Shown in pieces: positions 43,615 to 53,400 of a stretch of 64,000 nt of DNA. Made by a program: the position numbers and the translations under genes. Position 1 is the first letter of the stretch. Every line of letters starts with the position of its first letter. The DNA comes from an uncultured Eubacterium sp. (GTDB lineage: Bacteria > Bacillota > Clostridia > Oscillospirales > Acutalibacteraceae). The notes beneath the pieces are model-generated. The model saw only the letters and a list, made by a program, of their open reading frames with translations. It was not told where the DNA came from and ran no database searches. The stretch is from contig CAJTZJ010000006.1 of the NCBI GenBank assembly GCA_910583925.1, positions 1-64,000 on the forward strand, written 5' to 3'.

Positions 43615-43643
43615 ACTATAACACCAAAAAGTAAATTTGTAAA
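43615..43643 (-). promoter_or_regulatory. Promoter of the SDR gene
   Basis: Minus strand TTTACA (43638-43643), 17 bp, TATAGT (43615-43620). Confidence 0.65.
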
Positions 43644-43732
43644 CAAAACCGGAAAAAGTGTCAGGAAATTACAAGATATGCAGTATAGCAATAAAACTAT
43701 GCGCAGCAGGCGATGTATCTTTTTAAAATACA

Positions 43733-43766
43733 AAAAAAACAGGACTGTACGCAGCCCTGCTTTTTC
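43733..43766. terminator. Terminator after the M14 peptidase gene
   Basis: Stem CAGGACTG/CAGCCCTG with one mismatch, flanked by an A run and a T run, so usable in both directions. Confidence 0.6.
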
Positions 43767-43804
43767 AATACAAAACAAATTTGTCTGATTCTATGCTGAT
43801 ACAT

Positions 43805-46570
43805 TTAACTGTAATGCTTTATAACTCTGTTGATTGCTGTATAAGTATCATAATGGCTTACCTTGCTCGGAGAGGTGTATTCAATAAGTGCCGAAGGGCA
43901 ATGATATGTTGAACGAACATATCCCTCAATATAACCCTTTGTTGTTCCATATCTATCCACATGTCTTTCCGAAAGCCGCATAGTATTTCCGAATATTGTG
44001 CATAAATCGCTTGTACCATATGTACCGTCAAGCCAGCCGTGAAAATCGGTATATACATCCGGTCTGTACTTTTTCAGAAGATTTACCATAGCACGGGTTT
44101 CGGTTGCTTTAAATGCACCCTGCATAAAATCTCTGTTCATATCAATATGATTTGCTGTGCATCTGCCGAAAGCCGTTGAGCAGGCCCTTTGATTGTTTGT
44201 TCCGGCAATTGTTCCATCCGGATTAAGACAGGGAATGATAACCAATCTGAAATTGCCTAAGTTTTTCGGATTTTCGGCATAATATTTTACTAATTTATTT
44301 CCCTCTTCAACAAGAACCTTGCCGTCTCTGCTGTATGAATCCTCAAAGCCATGAATGGCAAAATTCATAACATATGTTTTTTTATAGCTTCCGTTCGTCG
44401 GAGTAATGATAAATGCTTCAAGATTTCTGCCCTGATAAGTTTTTCCAAATACATACTTCGTTACATTGCCGTAATCGTAGCTTACCTGCGTTGCAACCTG
44501 ATTAAGAGAAAGGCAGTTGTTTTCATTTACAACTGAAATTTTAACAGTTGATGCTATGCCGTTATAAGCAACCGCAGTAATCTCTGCAGTACCTTTTTTT
44601 ACACCTGTAACAATGCCATTAGAAGATACCTTTGCCACAGCCGTATTGGACGACTTATATGTAATCAAGCGGCTTGCAGAACCGCCCGAAAGCTTTGTTT
44701 TTATCTTATACTGACTTGTTCCGTACTGAATCTTTTGATTTGAGTTAGTTATTGCAAGGCTTGTCGGCGCTTTCCTGACAGTTACCTTACAGCTTGCTTT
44801 TTTGCCGTTGTACGCAGTGCAGGTAATGGTTGCCGTTCCTTCGGACACACCTGTTACCACACCTGAACCGTTAACAGAGGCAACCTTTATATTTGAGCTT
44901 GACCATTTACGAAGTCTTGAATAGCCGCCGTGTATTTTCGAATCCAGATCAAGACTTTTTTCACCGACACCTATCGTTGCTGTAGCATAATTAAGTGAAA
45001 CTGAGGTTGGAGCACTTTTTACCGTAATTTTACTTGATGCCTTTTTTCCGCCCTTATATACGGCAGTAATCGTCGCTGTTCCTGTTTTCTTTGCTGTTAC
45101 TACACCCTTTGCGGATACCGATACAATACTTTTGTTGCTTGATGAATATTTAATATCGGAAGTAAGAACAACATTATCCTGCGTGGCAACTGTAAGCTGA
45201 GATGTTTCTTTCAGCCCAAGACTGAAATTCCCTTGGCTGATTTTTACTGAATTTATTAAATATTTCGCACTTACAACAGAACTGTATTTTGAAGTTATGC
45301 TGTCATTCTCAGCTCTTACAGCTCTCATTTTGTATGAATATTGTTTGCCATACGCAGCAATAGCTGTTGTAAAGGATTTACTGCTTGTTGTTTTCATAAG
45401 CTTATAGGAGCCGTTTGCCTGCTTGATATAAAGCTCATACTTATCCGCACCTGTAACTGCACCCCACGAAAGTTTGAATGAGCCGTTGGCATTTATTGTT
45501 ACTTTAAGAGCAGGAGTCTGCAATATCATATTGTTTATTGCACTTACAGATGTACTGAAATCGGAATTCAAGCTGCTATGGTTGCTTTTAACGGCTTTCA
45601 TTTTATAGAAATACTGTTTGCCATATGCGCCAATCGCCGTTGTAAAGGATTTATTGCCGGTTGTTTTCATAACCTTATAGGAGCCGTCGGCCTGTTTGAT
45701 ATAAAGCTCATACTTATCCGCACCTGCTACTGCATTCCAAGAAAGCTTAAAGGTGCCGTCTGCGTTTTCAGTCACTTTTAGTGCAGGCGTCTGCAATTTA
45801 TAATTGTTTACTGCACTTACCGTATTGCTGAAATCGGATACAGCCGAGGCGTTATCACTGTTCAGCGCTTTCATCTTATAGCTGTACTTTTTACCATATT
45901 CCGCAATTGCGGTTGTAAAGGATTCAGCACCCGTTGTTTTCATAACTTTATAGGAGCCGTCTGCTTGCCTGATATAAAGCTCGTACTTGTCTGCGCCTGC
46001 CACTGCGTTCCAAGAAAGCTTAAAGGTACCGTTTTTATTTTCAGTTACTTTAAGAGCAGGTTTCTGTAATTTAACATCATTAACAATACTTACAATATTA
46101 CTGAATTCCGAATTATAACTGCTGTCCGAACGATTTATAGCCTTCATTTTATAGCTGTAATCCTTGCCGTAAGGAGCTATAGCTGTTACAAACGAAGTTT
46201 CGCTTGTTGTTTTCATAACCTTATAGGAACCGTTCGCCTGCCTGATATAAAGATTGTATTTATCGGCACCGTCTACCTCATTCCAGGATAATGTAAACGA
46301 ACCGTTTTTGTTTACAGAAACTTCTAACTCAGGAGCTGAAATCTGACCTGTTGCAGGAATAATTTCTGTTTGAACATCTCCGCATTCTTTGCAGGTCAAG
46401 GTCTGCAGCCCATCTTCCGCATAGGTTGCTTCCTTGGTTATTTCGGAAATGTAGTTATGGATATGCTCCGTTGTTTCCTCCTTATCAGTCTGAGCAAACA
46501 CAACGGATACAGAGCATATACCAATAATCAATATGATACTTGCAAAAAAACAAGAAACTATTTTTTTCAT
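43805..46570 (-). CDS. Secreted M14-type zinc carboxypeptidase with FN3-like and Ig-like repeats
   Basis: 921-residue secreted enzyme. A signal peptide (about 1-27) is followed by one Cys-rich module (C-x2-C, about 60-75), then four 88-residue FN3-like repeats (about 78-435) closely related to those of the two BspA-like proteins, then three Big_2 Ig-like domains (about 440-690). The C-terminal M14 metallopeptidase domain (about 700-921) has the zinc ligands His740, Glu743 (HGFE) and His844 (DFHG), Arg813 in MNRDF and the catalytic Glu897 in ALIEY. It should cut C-terminal residues from peptides, possibly cell-wall peptides, outside the cell. Confidence 0.85.
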   Translation of the reverse strand: MKKIVSCFFASIILIIGICSVSVVFAQTDKEETTEHIHNYISEITKEATYAEDGLQTLTCKECGDVQTEIIPATGQISAPELEVSVNKNGSFTLSWNEVDGADKYNLYIRQANGSYKVMKTTSETSFVTAIAPYGKDYSYKMKAINRSDSSYNSEFSNIVSIVNDVKLQKPALKVTENKNGTFKLSWNAVAGADKYELYIRQADGSYKVMKTTGAESFTTAIAEYGKKYSYKMKALNSDNASAVSDFSNTVSAVNNYKLQTPALKVTENADGTFKLSWNAVAGADKYELYIKQADGSYKVMKTTGNKSFTTAIGAYGKQYFYKMKAVKSNHSSLNSDFSTSVSAINNMILQTPALKVTINANGSFKLSWGAVTGADKYELYIKQANGSYKLMKTTSSKSFTTAIAAYGKQYSYKMRAVRAENDSITSKYSSVVSAKYLINSVKISQGNFSLGLKETSQLTVATQDNVVLTSDIKYSSSNKSIVSVSAKGVVTAKKTGTATITAVYKGGKKASSKITVKSAPTSVSLNYATATIGVGEKSLDLDSKIHGGYSRLRKWSSSNIKVASVNGSGVVTGVSEGTATITCTAYNGKKASCKVTVRKAPTSLAITNSNQKIQYGTSQYKIKTKLSGGSASRLITYKSSNTAVAKVSSNGIVTGVKKGTAEITAVAYNGIASTVKISVVNENNCLSLNQVATQVSYDYGNVTKYVFGKTYQGRNLEAFIITPTNGSYKKTYVMNFAIHGFEDSYSRDGKVLVEEGNKLVKYYAENPKNLGNFRLVIIPCLNPDGTIAGTNNQRACSTAFGRCTANHIDMNRDFMQGAFKATETRAMVNLLKKYRPDVYTDFHGWLDGTYGTSDLCTIFGNTMRLSERHVDRYGTTKGYIEGYVRSTYHCPSALIEYTSPSKVSHYDTYTAINRVIKHYS

Positions 46571-46634
46571 AAACCTATTCCTCCTAAAAATCTCTTGTTA
46601 TCAAAAGCAAGATTCTGAATTATCACTGTTTTTT

Positions 46635-46663
46635 AGTATACTACTGCAAAACTGCCAAGTCAA
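46635..46663 (-). promoter_or_regulatory. Promoter of the M14 peptidase gene
   Basis: Minus strand TTGACT (46658-46663), 17 bp, TATACT (46635-46640). The same boxes as the RNA element promoters, but no RNA element follows. Confidence 0.8.
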
Positions 46664-46864
46664 TGGACAACAACATTTTGGTTTTTCGTTATCGTGCTTA
46701 TGCCTTGTGCATTTATATACACAATTCAGAATCATAAAAGGTTGCACAAAACTTTTTACGGTTTTTATGTGTTCTATTGTATAAGTATAAAATTCATCCA
46801 AAAGTGTTGCAAAAATTTTAATGTAAATATATTTATCCTTTTTTTGGTATTATCAGAAATATCA

Positions 46865-46910
46865 AAAAAAACAAAAAGAAATAGAGCCGAACATAAAAAT
46901 TCAGCTCTAT
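46865..46910 (-). terminator. Terminator of the initiator tRNA gene
   Basis: 11-bp stem ATAGAGCTGAA/TTCGGCTCTAT with one mismatch and a T-rich tail on the minus strand, directly downstream of the tRNA CCA end. Confidence 0.75.
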
Positions 46911-46915
46911 CACAG

Positions 46916-46991
46916 TGGTTGCGGGGGCAGGACTCGAACCTGCGACCTCCGGGTTATGAGCCCGACGAGCTTCCAACTGCTCTACCCCGCG
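46916..46991 (-). tRNA. Initiator tRNA-fMet (anticodon CAT)
   Basis: 76 nt including an encoded CCA. Cloverleaf arms are complete: GGTTCGAGTCC in the T arm and a CTCATAA anticodon loop with three G-C pairs (GGG/CCC) at the base of the anticodon stem. C1 faces A72, the mismatch that marks initiator tRNA in bacteria. Confidence 0.97.
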
Positions 46992-47037
46992 ATATATATT
47001 CTGCGAAGCTAACGATCACTTCGCTTTGGTAATATAT

Positions 47038-47065
47038 ATTATAGCAGAAAATTTAGAATTGTCAA
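47038..47065 (-). promoter_or_regulatory. Promoter of the initiator tRNA
   Basis: Minus strand TTGACA (47060-47065), 16 bp, TATAAT (47038-47043). A leader hairpin GCGAAG/CTTCGC (47003-47024) lies between it and the tRNA. Confidence 0.8.
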
Positions 47066-47124
47066 TAGAAAAATTATAGTGTTTTATTAAAAATATTTCA
47101 CATAATACTTTTGGTGATACATTT

Positions 47125-47847
47125 ATGAAAAAGGAATTTGAAAATGCCATTTTGCTGGGGACGGAAATTGTTGAAAACGGAGGAGAAATTGCAAGAGCAG
47201 AAGAAACGGTTGAACGAATCTGCAAATCCTTTGGGGCTGAGAATATCAATGTTTTTATTATCCCCTCTTTGATTTCCGTTACTGCAACAATAAACGGAGA
47301 AGAAATTACATCTACACGAAGAATCTACAAAAATGATTTAAACCTTGGCGCTCTTGAAAAAATAAACAGTGAATCACGAAAGAAATGCAACGAAAAAACA
47401 TCAAACAGCAAAATAAGTTATCACTATAACATTATATTCAGCATCTTCTGCGTTATTCTGGCAACAGGTGCTTTTTGCATATTTTTCGGCGGCACATTGC
47501 TTGATGCTCTGTTTTCGGGATTGACCGGTATCATAATTAATTATATGCCTTACAGCAAAAAATTATTTAACATATTTTCAAAAACGCTTATTGAAGCTAC
47601 AATTGCAGGGATGCTCTCCTTTATGCCGTCACTGATAGGTATAAGCACACATCCCGACAAAATTATGATTGGCACAATTATGCTTCTGATTCCGGGAATG
47701 AGCATCGGTGCTTCAATGAAGGATATGATGAGCGGAAACCTGATTGCAGGGATTCTGCAGCTTATAGAAGCAATTATTATTGCATTTGCAATCACGCTGG
47801 GATTTTCCATTTCATTAATAATTTTCGGAAGTGATTACCTTGCTTGA
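47125..47847 (+). CDS. Threonine/serine exporter, N-terminal half (YjjP-like)
   Basis: 240 residues. The N-terminal soluble part (about 1-95) has the family pattern G-x-E-I-x-R-A-E-E-T-V and F-I-I-P-S-L-I-S-V-T, followed by about five membrane helices with conserved G-M-L-S-F near residue 160. It is the ThrE N-terminal (DUF1212) module. The partner module is encoded immediately downstream with an overlap, so the transporter is made from two proteins, as in YjjP-YjjB. Exported small amino acids or succinate are known for relatives; the substrate here is not shown. Confidence 0.87.
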   Translation: MKKEFENAILLGTEIVENGGEIARAEETVERICKSFGAENINVFIIPSLISVTATINGEEITSTRRIYKNDLNLGALEKINSESRKKCNEKTSNSKISYHYNIIFSIFCVILATGAFCIFFGGTLLDALFSGLTGIIINYMPYSKKLFNIFSKTLIEATIAGMLSFMPSLIGISTHPDKIMIGTIMLLIPGMSIGASMKDMMSGNLIAGILQLIEAIIIAFAITLGFSISLIIFGSDYLA

Positions 47848-48274
47848 AATATTAACCTGCATTATCGGAACCTTTGGCTTTTCGGTTCTGCTTAAAGTAT
47901 CAAAGCAAAAGCTGATATATACTGTTTTAGGCGGTACGATCTCCGCTTCATTATCATATTTTTTAATACAAATGGGTTTCGGAAGCTTTTCATCAACCTT
48001 TTTCGCCATGGCAGCCATCTGCATATACAGCGAAGCTCTTGCAAGAATAATCAAAACACCGGCAAATATTATTTTATTGCCAAGCACCATACCGCTTCTT
48101 CCGGGAGGCAGTCTTTACTACACTTTAAGCTATCTTCTTCATTCGGACAGAGAAAATTTTTCAATTCATGCAAAAGAAACTGCTTTAGTGGGCGGAGGAA
48201 TTGCATTGGGCGCTATATTTATTTCGATAATCTTAACCGCAATTACAGATATAAAGACAAAGTTTTCCGAATAA
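47831..48274 (+). CDS. Threonine/serine exporter, C-terminal half (YjjB-like)
   Basis: 147-residue membrane protein with about four helices. The LLPGGSLYYT segment near residue 87 and the S-E-A-L-A-R segment near residue 67 mark the ThrE_2 (DUF3815) module. It overlaps the upstream partner gene by 17 bp. The start is uncertain: GTG at 47831 opens the frame, but a TTG at 47840 has GGAAG eight bases upstream and may be the true start. Confidence 0.85.
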   Translation: MITLLEILTCIIGTFGFSVLLKVSKQKLIYTVLGGTISASLSYFLIQMGFGSFSSTFFAMAAICIYSEALARIIKTPANIILLPSTIPLLPGGSLYYTLSYLLHSDRENFSIHAKETALVGGGIALGAIFISIILTAITDIKTKFSE

Positions 48275-48377
48275 TTTTTCAAGATGATAAAATTTATATA
48301 AAATTTTATATCTAATTTTCGATTATCCTCATAAACACTATACTTTCAAGTATTTTGAAGTATAGAAAACCATTCAT

Positions 48378-48398
48378 TTTACCACGAATTTACCACGA
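48378..48398 (+). repeat. Tandem TTTACCACGA repeat, left (integrase arm-type site candidate)
   Basis: TTTACCACGA occurs twice with 11-bp spacing (48378 and 48389). The same motif in the same orientation follows the integrase remnant at 49942-49963. Such repeats flank integrases of the Tn916 type. Confidence 0.6.
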
Positions 48399-48435
48399 TT
48401 GAATGAGCCTTGATATGACCTATAAAATAACACTC

Positions 48436-48469
48436 AAAAGACATCATTATACCTAAATGGTGTCTTTTT
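48436..48469. terminator. Terminator-like hairpin
   Basis: 13-bp stem AAAAGACATCATT / AATGGTGTCTTTT with one G-U pair, T run on plus, A run on the other side. Confidence 0.7.
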
Positions 48470-48532
48470 AAAAAGCAGTCAATCCTAAAACTAACTGCTT
48501 TGTATGTAGATATGAAATTGTCAAACTGGGAT

Positions 48533-48868
48533 TTATTTTAATAAATATTTTTCAAATGCTTTGTGCGTATCAAAGTGAACCTCTTTGAAAAATAAAATGA
48601 ACCAAACAATAAAAGCCGGAATAGCCATATATGATGTTAAAAAATAAGATAACACTGCTCCTATTAACATTATACCAGCCCATGTAAAACACTGATTTTT
48701 TATATCACGAGAAATATGAGCTTTATCATACAATGCCTGTTCTTCTTTTGGCAACGAATTAAATCCCGAAACAAATTTAGCCGCTTTTTCTTTAAATATT
48801 GCAAATAACACTCCTATAATCACAAATGGAATAACCAAAACTCCACATAGCCAAAACCCTATATTCAT
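48533..48868 (-). CDS. Small membrane protein, DUF3784-like
   Basis: 111 residues. An N-terminal membrane helix is followed by a short soluble segment with F-x-S-G-F-N-x-L-P-x-E-E-x-x-x-Y-D, a pattern I associate with DUF3784 proteins, then two further helices (about residues 62-98). The function is unknown; such proteins are common cargo near integrative elements. The start at 48868 has AAGGAAG eight bases upstream; the frame opens with GTG six codons earlier in that site. The next two small genes lie upstream on the same strand and share a promoter at 49295. Confidence 0.6.
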   Translation of the reverse strand: MNIGFWLCGVLVIPFVIIGVLFAIFKEKAAKFVSGFNSLPKEEQALYDKAHISRDIKNQCFTWAGIMLIGAVLSYFLTSYMAIPAFIVWFILFFKEVHFDTHKAFEKYLLK

Positions 48869-48889
48869 AGTATATTCTTCCTTCACAAC

Positions 48890-49018
48890 TTAAGATTTAT
48901 TATTTTCTTTATCGTTAAAATATTCTTTCAGTGCATCTTTCACAGCCCATTTAACAATAAAATATACACCCAATATAATAATCAGTATGCCTATTATAGC
49001 AAGTGGTAACCATTCCAT
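48890..49018 (-). CDS. Small membrane protein, 42 residues
   Basis: One hydrophobic helix (residues 4-22) begins after M-E-W-L-P and is followed by K-W-A-V-K-D-A-L-K-E and an acidic tail. GGGGGG eight bases upstream is a strong ribosome binding site, which supports translation. The layout is like small DUF6019-type proteins, but that assignment is from memory and tentative. It ends 21 bp before the start of the DUF3784-like gene. Confidence 0.6.
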   Translation of the reverse strand: MEWLPLAIIGILIIILGVYFIVKWAVKDALKEYFNDKENNKS

Positions 49019-49055
49019 TCATTTATCCCCCCTTTAACTGGAAATTTTCTCTTTC

Positions 49056-49211
49056 TTATTTATTTTGATTATAGCGTTTCTTATTCCACAACGAACCTAC
49101 TAACATACCGATTGAAGATATTATTGCTTCAGCTACAATCATTCCCAAGACTGGGGCATTCAGTTTGTAAAAAGCAATGCTGTTTACCATTTTAAATGTA
49201 TCGTCTATCAT
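49056..49211 (-). CDS. Small hydrophobic protein, 51 residues
   Basis: Open frame with one hydrophobic segment (residues about 19-42) and a basic tail N-K-K-R-Y. No strong ribosome binding site is seen before the ATG. It precedes the two other small membrane protein genes on the same strand and lies about 80 bp after a good promoter, so it may be the first gene of that unit. Confidence 0.45.
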   Translation of the reverse strand: MIDDTFKMVNSIAFYKLNAPVLGMIVAEAIISSIGMLVGSLWNKKRYNQNK

Positions 49212-49294
49212 ATGACTTTGACATCACTTATAACGTTCATCAAAATTCTTTGACAATCGCATTGATTTCAATTTTTCGATTTCTTCATATCTGT

Positions 49295-49323
49295 ATTATA
49301 ACATTCTCATATCAGCAATACAA
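49295..49323 (-). promoter_or_regulatory. Promoter of the small membrane protein unit
   Basis: Minus strand TTGTAT (49318-49323), 17 bp, TATAAT (49295-49300). Confidence 0.6.
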
Positions 49324-49371
49324 TATAATTTTATGCACCGATAATCTTATTGAACAGCTCTAACAGACACC

Positions 49372-49935
49372 ATGTCATCACTCCAATCTGAAATTTTGGC
49401 AAAGACAGGACTTCGTATCTCGGAACTGTGCGGACTGACAATCATGGACGTTGATTTTATCCATGAGGTTGTAGTTATCGACCACCAGTTACTAAAAAGC
49501 AAGGAACAGGGCTATTATATTGAAACGCCTAAGACAAAAAGCGGAACAAGGCAAGTGCCATTAAGCAGAGAAACGATACAAGCATTTCAACGGGTTATGA
49601 AGAAACGCCCAAAGGCAGAACCATTTGTGATAGACGGACGGGGCAACTTTCTATTTGTCAATCATAAAGGCAATCCCAAAGTTGCGATTGATTACAATAT
49701 GCTTTTTGTCCGTATGGTAAAGAAATACAACAAGCACCATAAGGATAACCCCTTGCCACATATCACACCGCATACACTACGCCATACGTTCTGCACAAGG
49801 CTGGCAAGCAAGAACATGAACCCGAAAGATTTACAGTATATCATGGGACATTCAAATATCAGTATCACAATGAACTGGTATGCTCATGCGTCCATAGATA
49901 CTGCAAAATCAGAGGTTCAGCGTCTAATCGCATAA
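49372..49935 (+). pseudogene. Truncated tyrosine recombinase (Tn916/ICE-type integrase C-terminal domain)
   Basis: 187 residues that correspond only to the catalytic domain of a Tn916-type integrase. All catalytic residues are present: Arg15 (GLRISE), Lys56, His134-x2-Arg137 (HTLR), His160 (GHSN) and Tyr170. The N-terminal arm-binding and core-binding domains, normally about 200 residues, are missing; homology begins abruptly at about codon 8 and no in-frame continuation is found upstream. It is therefore a remnant of an integrative element. The TTTACCACGA repeat directly after the stop codon is the expected arm-type site next to such integrases. Confidence 0.8.
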
Positions 49936-49941
49936 GAAGTA

Positions 49942-49963
49942 TTTACCACGATTTTAACCACGC
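49942..49963 (+). repeat. Tandem TTTACCACGA-like repeat, right (integrase arm-type site candidate)
   Basis: TTTACCACGA (49942-49951) followed by the variant TTTAACCACGC (49953-49963), six bases after the integrase stop codon and in the same orientation as the left pair at 48378-48398. Confidence 0.6.
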
Positions 49964-50019
49964 TTGATAGCGAAAATATAAGAAGATAGACCTAGATATG
50001 TGAGGTTTACCATAAAAGC

Positions 50020-50062
50020 AAAATGCCCGTAGAGCCGATAAAATAAGGCTTTGCGGACATTT
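50020..50062. other. Imperfect hairpin at the right edge of the scar
   Basis: AAATG-CCG-AGCC pairs with GGCT-CGG-CATTT with small internal loops. It has no T run. It may mark the end of the integrated element. Confidence 0.4.
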
Positions 50063-50155
50063 AAGAAGATATAAAAAGATAGTCAAAAAGACATATATAA
50101 TTTTTATTAAATAATTTAACTTATTTGATTAAATAATTCAATTATGTTAAAATAC

Positions 50156-50184
50156 TTGATATATACTTATATATAACTTATAAT
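50156..50184 (+). promoter_or_regulatory. Promoter of the small protein-GH38 unit
   Basis: TTGATA (50156-50161), 17 bp, TATAAT (50179-50184), about 28 bp before the start codon at 50213. Confidence 0.75.
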
Positions 50185-50212
50185 TAAAGAAAAATTTTAC
50201 AGGAGAAAAAAT

Positions 50213-50431
50213 ATGAAAGTAAGATTACCTAAGCACAGAGAATTTTTGATTAAATTTGAGGACAATTATGATAAGGCTGACGAGGCATGGGATGCGCTTA
50301 ATCAAATTGTTAAGGACTATTCCGTTGACGGAAAATCAATTTACAGCAAAACCTTTATTGAAGACAATGAGGACAAAGTTAAAGCTTTGCAGGAAAAATA
50401 TGAATTCACTTATGAAATAATTGAAAAATAA
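50213..50431 (+). CDS. Small conserved-looking protein, unknown function
   Basis: 72-residue soluble, highly charged protein with predicted alternating helices (D-K-A-D-E-A-W-D-A-L-N near residue 20 and D-K-V-K-A-L-Q-E-K near residue 54). I do not recognise a family. AGGAGAA precedes the ATG, and the gene lies 9 bp upstream of the GH38 mannosidase under the same promoter. It may be a regulator or partner of sugar use, but nothing in the sequence shows this. Confidence 0.7.
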   Translation: MKVRLPKHREFLIKFEDNYDKADEAWDALNQIVKDYSVDGKSIYSKTFIEDNEDKVKALQEKYEFTYEIIEK

Positions 50432-50440
50432 GGCGATAGA

Positions 50441-53400
50441 ATGGAAAAGAAAAAAGTTTATGCTGTTGCAACTGCCCATTTAGACACGGTTTGGCGCTGG
50501 AATCTTGCAACAACAATTGAAGAATACATAACAGATACAATTGCTAAAAACCTTGACTTAATTGAAAAATACCCTCATTACAAATTTAATTTTGAGGGTG
50601 CATTCCGTTATGCTCTTATTGAGGAGTATTATCCAAAGCATTTTGAGATAATCAAAAAACTGATTGAAGACGGCAGATGGTGCGTTTCCGGCTCAAGCTA
50701 TGAAAACGGAGATGTTAACATTCCCTCTCCCGAAGCATTATTCAGAAATATCCTTTTGGGAAACGGCTATTTCAAAGAGAAATTCGGAAAACAATCAACA
50801 GATATTTTCCTGCCTGACTGCTTTGGCTTCGGATATGCCCTGCCGGCTGTTATGAAGCACGCCGGCTTAAACGGCTTTACAACACAGAAGCTAAGCTGGG
50901 GCTCTGCTTATGGGCAACCGTTTGATATAGGAATATGGCAGGGTGTTGACGGATCAAGGGTTTTTGCTTCAATCGATGCAAAATCCTACAGATACAAATT
51001 CAGTGACGATATCAGGGCCGATCTTGGAATTATAGACAAAATATCAGCTAATGCTAACCGTTTCGGATTTCCGCAGACGCTTAATCTTTACGGAACAGGA
51101 GATTGGGGCGGTTCACCCACTGAAGAGAGTGTTATGGCTCTTGAAAAAAGCGTTCTGAAAAATGAGAAAAGCGATTTTGAAATCATTTCTGCAGCATCAG
51201 ATGAAATGTTCAGAGATTTTGAAAAGCTTCCGAAAAACATTCAAGATACCTTCCCTGTATGGAACAATGAGCTTGTAATGACAGCGCACGGTGCAGGCGC
51301 ATACACCTCAAGAGCTATGAGCAAACGGCTTAATGCACAGAACGAAAACCTTGCCGATACTACCGAAAAAGCTTGCGTGCTTGCAAATGCAATCGGTGTT
51401 TACAAATATCCGCAAAAGAATATAAACGATGCGTGGAAAAGAGTAATCAGACATCAGTTTCATGATGACATCACAGGTACCTCTAATATGGAGGTATATA
51501 ATGAAGCATTCAACGATTACTTTGTTTCATTAAGCCAGTTTAAAAATGAATACATCGGTGCCGTAGGCGCAATTGCAAATGAGCTTGACACGGAATGGGT
51601 TTCCGAATGTGCGGTTATAGTAAATAATCCATCTGCACAAAAAAGAAAGGATGCCGTTTCTGCGCATATTAAATTAAAGCATAACGGAACCTTCGTTAAG
51701 GTTGTTGATAAAAACGGCAATGAAGTTCCGAGCCAGATTATCAGAAAAAAGGGCAAGGAATTTGATATTGTATTTCTTGCTGAGGTTAAGCCGCTTGGAT
51801 ACAAAGTTTATGATGTTAAAGCGGCAAACAGCAAATGTGAAATCAAAACGGATTTAAAAATCAGCGAGCATATTCTTGAAAACAGCAAATATCAGGTTGT
51901 TTTCAACAAAAACGGGGATATTGCCTCAATCGTTGATAAGAAAAACCGAATTCAGCTGCTTGACTCCCCTATCAAAATGGCTTTGATAAGTGACACCGGC
52001 TCTCTTTCCTATCCAAGCTGGGAAATTCGAAAAGAGGATATTGACAAAGAGCCAAAATGCTTTGCGAACACACCGATGTTTGAAATCGTTGAGGACGGAG
52101 CAGCAAGAGTATCTCTTAAAATCACAAGAGAGGCAGAGCATTCCGCCATTATCCAAATGATTTCCTTAACCAGTGAAAGTGAATTCATTAAGGTTGATAA
52201 TTTCATTGACTGGAGAACCAGAAGAACGATGCTTAAAGCTGTTTTCCCCTTCTCCTGCAAAAACAGTAAAGCATCTTATGATCTTGGTCTCGGTGTTATT
52301 GAAAGAGGAAACAATACAGATAACCTTTACGAAGTACCCGCTCAGAAATGGGCTGATATAACCGATGAAAGCAATCACTTTGGTGTTTCTGTTTTCTCGG
52401 ACTGCAAATATGGATGGGATAAGCCGAACGACAATACACTGCGCCTAACCTGTCTGCACACACCTGCCGGTGCATTTACAAAGGAAACAAGGCAGGATAT
52501 GCAGGATTTAGGAAGAAATATCTTTTCTTTCGGAATTTACTGCCACAACGGCGGATTTGAAAACGGTACGCAAACACAGAATGAGAATTTCCAGAAGCCG
52601 CTTATTGCTTTTCAGACTACTGCAAGAAGAAAAGGCTGTCTTTCAGATGATTTTTCATTTGCAGATATGAACACAAATGATGTATTAATAAGGGCAGTTA
52701 AAAATGAGGAAGACGGAACAGGAATTATTATTCGTGTAAACGAAGCAGTCGGCACATCACACAAAAAGGTCAAGCTTTCATTATTTGAAGAAATTCTATC
52801 AGCTGAAGAGGCATTAGCGGATGAAAGCATTATCGGAAGTGCGAAATTCAGCAAAAAAGAGCTTACCTTTGATATTGCGCCTTATCAGGTAAAAACATTC
52901 AGAATTCAACTCACAAAGCCGGAAAAGAAAGGAAGAGAAAGCTTTAAGAAGCTTCAGCTTGAATACAATTCAAAGGGCTTTACCGCAGACAGCAATATGC
53001 GCCATATTATTCTTCAGGGCGGCGGCTGTTCACTTCCTGCCGAGCTATGCCCCGACTCCTTAACCGTTGGCGGAATCACATTCAGAATGCCTGTTTTATC
53101 AAACGGAAATGATGTTATGGTCGCAAGAAATCAGATTCTTGAAATTCCAAAAGGAACATCAAAGATGTATATTCTTGCAGCTTCCACTCTGGGCGACAGA
53201 GAAGCAAGCTTCTTTGTTGATGAAAGAGAAAAACAGCTTAAAATTCTGTCATTCAAAGCGCCAATCGGGAAATGGGATATGGCTGCACTTAATCAGAAGG
53301 CTGAAATCAAAGACGCCTGCCTTGGTTTGGAATTTACGCATACACATCATCCCGAGGGCAACATTGCAAACGGAAAAGCATACTTCTATGTTTATGAAAT

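Larger units (their letters stand above)
48275..48532. other. Non-coding stretch at the left edge of a mobile-element scar
   Basis: Contains an 8-bp inverted repeat CTATACTT/AAGTATAG (about 48338-48365), the TTTACCACGA tandem at 48378-48398 and a terminator-like hairpin at 48436-48469. No gene is seen. Confidence 0.6.

Noticed and set aside
49372..49935. A working integrase gene
   Set aside because: Only the catalytic domain is present; about half of the normal protein, including DNA-arm binding, is missing.
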